DNA of 64,000 nucleotides. It comes from Antedon mediterranea. Taxonomy: Eukaryota; Echinodermata; Crinoidea; Comatulida; Antedonidae. The notes beneath the pieces are model-generated. The model ran no database searches, was not told where the DNA came from, and saw only the letters and a program-made list of their open reading frames with translations. The stretch covers positions 563,001 to 627,000 of the forward strand of contig NC_092675.1 of the NCBI RefSeq assembly GCF_964355755.1. Reading direction: 5' to 3'. This document shows, piece by piece, positions 40,601 to 52,600 of the stretch (the stretch's first letter is position 1; each line of letters opens with the position of its first letter). The translations under genes were made by a program, and so were the position numbers.

Positions 40601-43600
40601 TTTCAACAATTCATGATTGTATAATATTTTTAACTTTAAATACAAAAAAATGTTATTGAGCAGTATTGTCCATATTAGGGAGAGGTATATACCCCAGGAT
40701 GGGCTTATACACAGCCAGTATATCATGCAGACAACCCAGTACAATGTTTCAATAGACTATTTGCCTTTACACTTGAATTTATAAAATTTATTTTATTAAC
40801 GATTTTTCAGCACAAATTTTCAAATGATATAGAATTAAATCATTGAATAAACACATACTATATTATTATAAAATCATATAATCTGTAAAGGCCAGAGAAA
40901 AATAAAATCTTACGATTGATATGCCTACATATTCACCAATTTAATAAAAAACATGTAATATTATGCATTAATTCATTTAATATGTCACACTCCTCCTCAC
41001 AGAGAACATTACGTGACCATCATTTTTGCCATTAATATAATCATATTCAACGTCATCAACCGATTGCTGACCAGTGAGAACTACCAGCTTGCTACGATAA
41101 CTTTACAATCACAGTTCACAGCAGCTCACTAACAACTTAACCAACAAATATTTTGACACAAAAACAAATTGTTTATTATGAAAAATTGTTATGTGAACAT
41201 AGTATAGCTACGGTAATTGCGAACAAAAATTCTCCCGGCGCTAAACTAAATTATGTTTTGTAAATTAATTCTTGTTCTGTTGATTGATTACAAAGTAAGG
41301 ACTGGTTGTGTTTCTAGATGACCATGAAAGACTGTAGAATCTATAATTACAACCTGATTACTTCTATCTCCAATGATAATCAAAAATAAACTAATGATTT
41401 CCAATGGTCATCATCTCCAAAAACACACTTCATCTTGACACTAAACTCATAAATACATACATTACAATTTAACATCAGCAAGGGTTCGAGCCTCACTCAC
41501 TCCATGGTTCTGGTGGTAGAACGAGTCTTCTCTAATTTAAGGACTTTGTACTGTACAGTAGGTCTAGTGTACACATCTAGCTCTTTAAAGAACCTAGTAC
41601 ATCTATCGAGATAAGTAGGGGTTACCCCAATGTACTACTAGCACACACACAGCCATTGCCACTCACAGCCACTGATCATAACTGGGCCCTCAGAGCACCC
41701 AGTATAAAGAATAAATAATAATATATAAATAAATTTGACGTACAGTCAAATCACAACTGTGATTTCATTTATTTTTGGGCTGCCCAACATAAAAAAATCT
41801 TTTACTTGTTTACATAAAATGTTACTTTTCATTTTTCATACTACAAAGTTTGAAATTCCATCTAAAATATTACATATTATACTTTTTTTTATATCCAGTT
41901 AATTTTGTTTTTATTTCCTGTGAATAATAAACTGATTCTTGTTCTGACTGGTTTATTGTTAGTATCTGTTCGCCCACTCTATTATAAAATGCCTTATAAA
42001 TAATTAACTAATTCAAAATTACTTTAATTCTCATTTTAAATTTAAGATACACATAAACATATTTCTTTTCAGACCTGGCAACAAATAAATAATAAATATA
42101 ATATTCCAAATATGAACAAACAGAGCAAAAAAATATTAATGTGATAAATTTTAAAATAAAAAAAACATAACTTGCTAAATTGAAATGTCATCATTTTTGC
42201 ATTAAATATATATATCAAGGGGAATATTACTAAAAATGGTTTTGTTAATCGTCTGCCTAAAGGTATACCACTCACTGTGTAAAGTTGATGGTTCTGTTGA
42301 TATTTTTTTTTATTTTGCTTTCTTGTTTCCGTCATAAAGTTTTGTTTAATGTCACTAATATGTTATGTATGTTATTTGTTGATTTTTGCATGTACAGTAC
42401 ATTATATTATATTTGATGTCTTTCAACCCTGTTCATGGTGATGTATGGTCACTGTAGGCTGATGATGTATGGTCACTGTAGGCTGATGATGTATGGTCAC
42501 TGTAGGCTGATGATGAAATAAAATAAAAACAAAAATATCAGCTGTTTTATACTAAGCTTTGAGAAAAGAATTGTTGGCGATTGTTTTAAAACTATCTATT
42601 CTAGGATTTAGTGGTTTGTGGTACTTTTTTCTTAAACAAAGACAACTACATCATAATATAATATATTAGTAATCAAATAGAATTACAGTAATTGTCGGAC
42701 CATGCCAAACATAATCCTGATGTAATGAGTCAGCGTTCATGTTCTAACCGCACTTACTATGGGCTTAGGCCTAGCTGATGAAAAGCCAGCATATGTTTTA
42801 AATGAGTCTAATATCAATCTATGAGTTCAGAGATTTAAAAACTGAAGTATGAACAGAAATTCACAAATTGAAGGGAATATAGAAATCATTTACACAAACC
42901 AACAGTGGTGTTGGCAGTCTACGAGTGCTGTATACCTGATAAACCAGAGCGAGATATCTCGAAAAGTAAAAGGGTTTTAGGTTAAATTCATTGAACACTA
43001 ACTGTACTCTGCACAAATGGTATAATCCAAAAACGACACCCTCTAGTGGGAGCGTCTAAACAACCACCATCATCAACAGCTTGTGGAAATACTGGGATTG
43101 CTATTTTGAACTGAATAATTATTTTTAATTTTATGTAGTTAAGTTCTTCTGGGGCCCCAGACATTTCATGTTATGGTGACTCTGTTGCTTTTGAGGTCCC
43201 AGGACATGATGTCGAATAAATAAATGAGAATGAAATGAGTACATAAATTATCTATATTTATAATACATTTTTGAAACAGGTGGGTAGGATTGAAATTATA
43301 AAAAGGTCGCAAGTTTAGAAGATCAGTTTATGATTCCCATTCAGACATTGATTATTCATTATTTAACATTCAAGAAGAGTAGCAAAGTGCAAATTGTATG
43401 CTTTGGGCATTTTTGTATTGTAGCTATACTGACTTACATAATCAAATTTTAAGGAGAAAAATTATACTGTAAAATGTTAAAGATACTACTGTATAAAGTG
43501 GAAGACAAGTACAGAATGCTGATTTATAAGGGTTAGCAGAGGTCATACTACAGAAGAAAGTTAAAAATACAATTACAAGAAAGTACATATGTTATAACAC

Positions 43601-46600
43601 ACCTGAGTGAATCCCTGCCATTTGATTGGTTCATTTTGTACCACATGTCGTTTAGTATCTAAGTTATAATTGCACAGTATAAGTTCTATTTAGCTTCTAT
43701 TAACTAGAGGGAGAGCTCGCTTCGTTCTCTTCCCTCTAGGAAGTGTAGGTGATGGTTCTCGAAATGATAATGACTCGGGTAAAAAGGTTTTAGAAGGACG
43801 TTCTTGCTTTGACGTTTTCGGTTGGTTACCATTCCTGCCTAGGAAATTATATTTTGTAGATATTTGTTTGTGTTTTTTATTTTTTTCAATTCTACATCCA
43901 ACAGCCATGACCAACTACAGGATGTCTTATTTTTAAACAGCAACATTTCATAGTACAGGCCAGTGAATTTTTTTGGAGGCAATACGGACCAGGATCCCAA
44001 TTTTTGATCACTTTTTAATTATTTTATAATTTTAGGCCGTACGTCAAAACCGAAGACGAATCTTTTTGATTCTTGATCTTTTTCTCTTTTTACTCTTTCA
44101 ACTGTTTTTCTCTTTTTACTCCTTCCACTGTTTTTCTCTTTTTACTCCTTCCACTGTTTTTCTCTTTTTACTCCTTCCACTCTTTTTCTCTTTTTACTCC
44201 TTCCACTCTTTTTCTCTTTTTACTCCTTCCACTGTTTTTCTCTTTTTACTCCTTCCACTGTTTTTCTCTTTTTACTCCTTCCACTGTTTTTCTCTTTTTA
44301 CTCCTTCCACTGTTTTTCTCTTTTTACTCCTTCCACTGTTTTTCTCTTTTTACTCCTTCCACTGTTTTTCTCTTTTTACTCCTTCCACTGTTTTTCTCTT
44401 TTTACTCCTTCCACTGTTTTTCTCTTTTTACTCCTTCCACTCTTTTTCTCTTTTTACTCCTTCCACTCTTTTTCTCTTTTTACTCCTTCCACTGTTTTTC
44501 TCTTTTTACTCCTTCCACTGTTTTTCTCTTTTTACTCCTTCCACTGTTTTTCTCTTTTTACTCCTTCCACTCTTTTTCTCTCTTTACTCCTTCCACTGTT
44601 TTTCTCTCTTTACTCCTTCCACTGTTTTTCTCTTTTTACTCCTTCCACTGTTTTTCTCTTTTTACTCCTTCCACTGTTTTTCTCTTTTTACTCCTTCCAC
44701 TGTTTTTCTCTTTTTACTCCTTCCACTGTTTTTCTCTTTTTACTCCTTCCACTGTTTTTCTCTTTTTACTCCTTCCACTGTTTTTCTCTTTTTACTCCTT
44801 CCACTGTTTTTCTCTTTTTACTCCTTCCACTGTTTTTCTCTTTTTACTCCTTCCACTGTTTTTCTCTTTTTATTTGCTCTTGTTTTTGTACACAATATAG
44901 TATTATTAATATTTATTATTACCGTATCTATCAATATTAATATTAATCGCTGTTAACATATTAAATCTTAAATATTAAGAGCTTTCCAATTTAATGTGAC
45001 AGAATTAACTTTGACGGAATATTATTAGAATAAACTGATGCTATTGTGTTGGTAATAAAGAATGTAGGGCACATTTTACACTGCTTGATCCAGGTGTGCC
45101 TGATATTCTAGGAAGCATGATTTGATGAATGTGAGGCCAGCACAGTGTAGTAATCACTCCCATAAGACACAAGGTGGCTGAGCTGGTTCTACATTATTTA
45201 AAACATGTTACCAAGGAAACATATATCAGTGCATCTGTTTCCAAAGGGTAATTGGTGATACTGAGAAATGACATTTAGTACACATTCAAATCTAAAAATT
45301 GACATTTTAAAAATACAATGCAAACAAGCAGTCATTCTTAATTACATTCTTCTTCCTACAGAAGAGAATACTAATAATATTATAATATAATCTCATTGTA
45401 GCATATTTTCTTACTGGTGGTCTGTTGCATATTAGAATTTACTAAAACTGTAGTTTAAATAGACCAGAAATTGTTAATAAATATTTGTTAGTATATTAAT
45501 ATTCTTATTAAATAATTAAAATCATAAATATGAAAAACAACTATTTATTAAAACAGTCAGTTTTATGTATAAAGGCTTGGAAAATAACCAAAAACGATAT
45601 AAAAATAAGACATAAAGATAACGATGATTTTTTATTGTTATTCCATGCCATTGATCATGACGTCAATTGATTAATACAGTAATACTTAATCTTGATTGTC
45701 AACAACAAAATAATTGACATGGTGATAAGGTATAAACTAGTTAATCATTTTTGTTGCTGTATTAGTACTTTAGTAAATAAACACTATTACTAATACTAAC
45801 TATACTGACTCAGGAATAAGCCCACCACCTTGACATACTGTATAAGCCCACCACCCTGACATATACAGTAATCCCATCACAAAAATGATCCATGTGACTC
45901 GCATTGACTCAGGAATAAGCCCACCCTGAGATATAATTCCATGTAAGCATTGCAAATTCCCTACAATATGGTCGTCAGAATAAACAACCTGTCTGGATGG
46001 TCAATATGTACATTACATGAAAGCAAAAAACAAAAAAAAACTAATTTTAGCTAGAGAAATAATAATGTACAGTAAGCATCCATTATTCTCTGACTGTTCA
46101 TAATTCATAAACATTCATAATGCTCTGACAGATAATAGCAAGAATTGATTAAATCAGTTTTCTTGTACCTTTAATAACTGCATAGTCTTGATTAAATCAG
46201 TTTTCTTGTACCTTTAATAACTGCATAGTCTTGATTAAATCAGTTTTCTTGTACCTTTAATAACTGCATAGTCTTGATTAAATCAGTTTTCTTGTACCTT
46301 TAATAACTGCATAGTCTTGATTAAATCAGTTTTCTTGTACCTTTAATAACTGCATAGTCTTGATTAAATCAGTTTTCTTGTACCTTTAATAACTGCATAG
46401 TCTTGATTAAATCAGTTTTCTTGTACCTTTAATAACTGCATAGTCTTGATTAAATCAGTTTTCTTGTACCTTTAATAACTGCATAGTCTTGATTAAATCA
46501 GTTTTCTTGTACCTTTAATAACTGCATAGTCTTGATTAAATCAGTTTTCTTGTACCTTTAATAACTGCATAGTCTTGATTAAATCAGTTTTCTTGTACCT

Positions 46601-49600
46601 TTAATAACTGCATAGTCTTGATTAAATCAGTTTTCTTGTACCTTTAATAACTGCATAGTCTTGATTAAATCAGTTTTCTTGTACCTTTAATAACTGCATA
46701 GTCTTGATTAAATCAGTTTTCTTGTACCTTTAATAACTGCATAGTCTTGATTAAATCAGTTTTCTTGTACCTTTAATAACTGCATAGTCTTGATTAAATC
46801 AGTTTTCTTGTACCTTTAATAACTGCATAGTCTTGATTAAATCAGTTTTCTTGTACCTTTAATAACTGCATAGTCTTGATTAAATCAGTTTTCTTGTACC
46901 TTTAATAACTGCATAGTCTTGATTAAATCAGTTTTCTTGTACCTTTAATAACTGCATAGTCTTGATTAAATCAGTTTTCTTGTACCTTTAATAACTGCAT
47001 AGTCTTGATTAAATCAGTTTTCTTGTACCTTTAATAACTGCATAGTCTTGATTAAATCAGTTTTCTTGTACCTTTAATAACTGCATAGTCTTGATTAAAT
47101 CAGTTTTCTTGTACCTTTAATAACTGCATAGTCTTGATTAAATCAGTTTTCTTGTACCTTTAATAACTGCATAGTCTTGATTAAATCAGTTTTCTTGTAC
47201 CTTTAATAACTGCATAGTCTTGATTAAATCAGTTTTCTTGTACCTTTAATAACTGCATAGTCTTGATTAAATCAGTTTTCTTGTACCTTTAATAACTGCA
47301 TAGTCTTGATTAAATCAGTTTTCTTGTACCTTTAATAACTGCATAGTCTTGATTAAATCAGTTTTCTTGTACCTTTAATAACTGCATAGTCTTGATTAAA
47401 TCAGTTTTCTTGTACCTTTAATAACTGCATAGTCTTGATTAAATCAGTTTTCTTGTACCTTTAATAACTGCATAGTCTTGATTAAATCAGTTTTCTTGTA
47501 CCTTTAATAACTGCATAGTCTTGATTAAATCAGTTTTCTTGTACCTTTAATAACTGCATAGTCTTGATTAAATCAGTTTTCTTGTACCTTTAATAACTGC
47601 ATAGTCTTGATTAAATCAGTTTTCTTGTACCTTTAATAACTGCATAGTCTTGATTAAATCAGTTTTCTTGTACCTTTAATAACTGCATAGTCTTGATTAA
47701 ATCAGTTTTCTTGTACCTTTAATAACTGCATAGTCTTGATTAAATCAGTTTTCTTGTACCTTTAATAACTGCATAGTCTTGATTAAATCAGTTTTCTTGT
47801 ACCTTTAATAACTGCATAGTCTTGATTAAATCAGTTTTCTTGTACCTTTAATAACTGCATAGTCTTGATTAAATCAGTTTTCTTGTACCTTTAATAACTG
47901 CATAGTCTTGATTAAATCAGTTTTCTTGTACCTTTAATAACTGCATAGTCTTGATTAAATCAGTTTTCTTGTACCTTTAATAACTGCATAGTCTTGATTA
48001 AATCAGTTTTCTTGTACCTTTAATAACTGCATAGTCTTGATTAAATCAGTTTTCTTGTACCTTTAATAACTGCATAGTCTTGATTAAATCAGTTTTCTTG
48101 TACCTTTAATAACTGCATAGTCTTGATTAAATCAGTTTTCTTGTACCTTTAATAACTGCATAGTCTTGATTAAATCAGTTTTCTTGTACCTTTAATAACT
48201 GCATAGTCTTGATTAAATCAGTTTTCTTGTACCTTTAATAACTGCATAGTCTTGATTAAATCAGTTTTCTTGTACCTTTAATAACTGCATAGTCTTGATT
48301 AAATCAGTTTTCTTGTACCTTTAATAACTGCATAGTCTTGATTAAATCAGTTTTCTTGTACCTTTAATAACTGCATAGTCTTGATTAAATCAGTTTTCTT
48401 GTACCTTTAATAACTGCATAGTCTTGATTAAATCAGTTTTCTTGTACCTTTAATAACTGCATAGTCTTGATTAAATCAGTTTTCTTGTACCTTTAATAAC
48501 TGCATAGTCATTCAGGAAGTCATTGAAAAGCAATTAATGGGTTTATACTGTACAGGAGCTTTTGAATTCAATAGCAATTTGACAAAAAAATGATACCAAG
48601 GAAGACTTGGAAAAGAGATAACTTAAGCTTTCCTAATCTAGTCAAAATCTTTCGAAGTATAAGCCAGGAAACTAACAGTAGGTACCTAATTTCCGGACAT
48701 GCATCGGTAAAGTAAGACGTACTAGCAACCGGTTGTTCCCACCCTTTCTTTCTTGTTCGTGACTATATTATTTATATGTTATAAAAAAGACTGCATACAC
48801 TATAGCAAGAAAGAATACATGTGAACTTCTATAAAATTTGGGAGAGAGGTTCTTGAGATACTGCTGTACTATTGTAGGGTGTCCACACAAGTGCTTGGAC
48901 TTCAGCTGTGTGATCTTTCATCACCATGTAGTATAAATACGAACATACGATATTACTATTATTAAATATTAAATATCCAAGACCAGCAGGAATATGAAAC
49001 TTAAGATAAAATGCATCTTGAATGACAAGTTGAAAGTTTATTACATAAAAAAAATGATTATTTCCAACAACCAATAATTGTCCTTTCTTTTCACTTTAAA
49101 ATTAAAAACCAATTGATTAAGGTCTAGCAGTAAATTAGAGTATACATATATAATTAATATGTTTATTGCGCCTTATCATGTAATCTCATGGCAGATTACA
49201 AATGTGGACATGGTTAGCACTTTTCAACTACATGCTTCTCCATAGGGTCACATCATGGATTGTCATTGCAGCCCCCAATCTCTCTCTTAAAATAGTAGCT
49301 GCATCTCTTTGTACTCGTCTTAAATTTACAGGTTCTTTAAAGTATACACAAACATACCAGAACCATGGAGTGAGTGATCCTCAAACCTTTGGTTGGTTAA
49401 ACTACCTTAACTGCTCAGTCAATAACTAATACTGATAAGCAAAAATAAAACAAAAATATTATATTAATTATTTATTAACATTCGTTCAGCTGTCAACTTT
49501 TGTTCTAGTAATTTTTAAAATTCTGTATCGTTTACAGGTATGCATTGCAAAACATTTAAATATACTGAAATTTGATACTGAATATTTTGGATATTTGAAC

Positions 49601-52600
49601 GATGGAAAAATAATTAAATTTATAAATAATTAAAACTACTGTAACTCTATTACAAATCACTGAAGATTTGTATATTTTTTATATGAGATAAAGTTCTCTT
49701 TCGTATTTTGGATAACTGGAGATCAGAGGCCGAGAAAACCATGACCACAAAGATAATAAATTACACAATCCAATAGTGGTGTTAGTAGTCTATGATGAGT
49801 GCCAGCTTACCTGGATAAACCAACAATAGCTTATGCTCTCCAGAGGAAGGGCTTAGATACAAAAGTAACAAGAAATATTTCTTACAAAAAACGCTGCTCG
49901 CTTATTGAAAAATATTTTTTATTTCAAATGTTTTTGAATGTGTCATTTTATTGTCACATAATAGATAGTTATTTTACCTGAAAAAATGTAATTTAAAGCA
50001 ACAAATACTTAAATTGTCTGTCAGACAATGGTTTTTGGGTTTCTTTTCATTTTTTATATGTGAATAAATATTACTTTTTTGTTACAGAAGTGAATACTCA
50101 ATTTCTGTCACTTTAGTTAATTTTATTGCTAAGGTCAAATCTGGGGGTCACTTCATCACCCTAGATATTTCAATTGTGAAGTATCCTATTACAAACACAA
50201 ACTTTAATTGACTGTTTCGATAATAATTCAATGAATATCTGACACTGACAGTGAATATAGGGATTTGTAATTTTAGCATGACATGTCCTAATAGACTCTT
50301 TCCCAGCCGTTTTTTGGGTCCACTGTAGCAGCTGGAATCAATAAATCATAGTGGAGTTTCCATTTTCACAAAACTGTCTGTCCTTAGAACTATAACTGCT
50401 GCTTGCTTTAGCTTCTGATTGAGTAGTCCTAATGGGACGTAGCGGGCTAGAGCAGCAGCGTGAAAAGTTCTAACATATCCACATAAGGGCATGGTTGTGG
50501 GAATAGTCCATTATGGTACAGAGGTGTTCCAGGAATTTTTTACCTTCGTATCTAAGTCCTCCCTCTGGAGAGCACAGGCTATTGTCAGTTTATCCAGGTA
50601 AGTTAGGCACGAAATAGACTTACTGTAGTGTGTGAAATCCTATTATTTTATGTAATTACTGTACAGTAAACTAGAGAGAAATGGCAATGAGGGTCTCCTT
50701 TATGGCTGCTGGATTGGTTTAAAAAATCAATGATTTAAAATTAAATATTAAGATATTAAGAACCACATAAAACCACAACAGAAACCACAATATGATCATG
50801 GACCTCTAATTTATAGGTCCATGGTATGATACAGTAGTCTATTGGATAAACTGCCTTCTTTCTTATTAGATACAAATTACGAAATTTGATTAGTTTGTAT
50901 TAAATATTGGTAAATAATTGAAAAGAATATGAAGTAAAATAGGTAATGTTTCACTTGAAGTCATATGTTTGAAATACCTTTAAAACACAACATACAAAAA
51001 TCCAGGGTTGGCTGTATACAAAAGGATGTAATGGCAGTAGCATCCTGTACAAGACAATGAGGTAACCTGATCCAGGGGCCAAAATGAGGAGGTAACCTGA
51101 TCCAGGGGCCAAAATGAGATAATAAACACAACAACAACAACATTGAAAGAAAGCCAGTGTTATTGTTTACACAACAGGTCAGTTCTCTCCTATGTACATT
51201 TGCTTATTAAATATCATATCATAGCATGATTGATAATTCTATTATCAATTAAACAGGGCCAGGCTAATAATATTCAAGTTCTTGGTCATGATTGTAAATA
51301 TTTCTTCTATAGGGCCTATTATTAATAATGCACTTAACAGAGTTTTTGAAATAAAAAGTTCAGCTATTTGCTCTTGTAGCAGAAAATAATAAAACGGTAG
51401 AATATTGTTTTTCTCTGCGAAAATGTACGAATCGTACAAATAAATTCACATACTGTAGTGGAAATACTAGCTTACAGTAGCTAGCTTATTCCATTAATGT
51501 AGTACTCACTGTAGCATGCTATATCTATTGAACAGTGGATGCTACTCTAGAAAGTTTTACCATAGATTTTATGGGATACGGATATTAAAACAAACAGTAC
51601 AAAGACAAATATTAAAATATATTTTGCAAGATTACATTTATGTAGGAACGTGGGCCTAGTTGTTTGTACACCTAGTACAGGGTCATAGAGTCTCAATGGC
51701 TGTCTTAAAGATAGCTATATTTACATTAAATTTATTGGTCATTTATGATCCAGTGTTTGGCTAGAGGCCATGTTTAATTGACAATAATGATCCAGTGCCT
51801 ACTGTAGGTAGTAGTACAATTAACACCTTCACTTAAAAAAGAAAATAAAATGTTAAAATTGAGTATGCACTAAACCTAACATACATTAATTCTGATAGTA
51901 CCTAAGCTTTGCAAGAAAAGTTCTTTAAAATCAATAAATGTTTTCGTAAATGGATTATGTAACAGGTTTGTTATCAATAGGTGAAAATCATGCGGAATAC
52001 AGTCTTGAGTTTCAATGATAAGAAACATCCTTTCAAGTAAATATTGACTGTTTTAACTGGGTCAGGAATATAGTTAAGTTTTCTAGTTGGCTGCACAATT
52101 TACCCCCAGGGCTTGTCACATGACTTGTAAATAATAATAATGTCAATAACCTCCGCGTTTAACAGTTGGCATTTAAATACATACAGTTTGACCATGGAGA
52201 AATATTAGTAATGGTATGTAAACATTATGAAAAAATTATTATCATATTTCATGACAATTGTGAATCAAGATATTTTGTGATTTACCGGTAACTGAAAAAA
52301 AATTCATATACAAAATTATCAATAATTATTATTTATAAGTACACACAAAACAAGAATAGCTAAAAAAATACTGTAATTTAGGAAAACTTTTAAAAGTTTT
52401 TGTTGTAAACTATTCAGTAATTTATATATTTTTTTAACTATCTCATTTTAACTTTAAAAGAACGTAAAAATGTAAATTCAGTGATTCATACTACTTTTAG
52501 TGATGGATACGGTTTATTGAACACACTTCCATTCCACCAGATATGAGGTGCTTACACATGGATCAGTTTAAACTTAAATCTTGGCTAACAAACACTAGTC

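Noticed and set aside
44066-44956. Two overlapping plus-strand frames of 275-296 codons rich in Phe/Leu/Ser
   Set aside because: They arise because the 26 bp repeat keeps frames open; no start context, no splice logic, repeat-only composition.
46145-48509. CRISPR-like regular array
   Set aside because: The units are contiguous without unique spacers, in a eukaryotic intron; it is a minisatellite.
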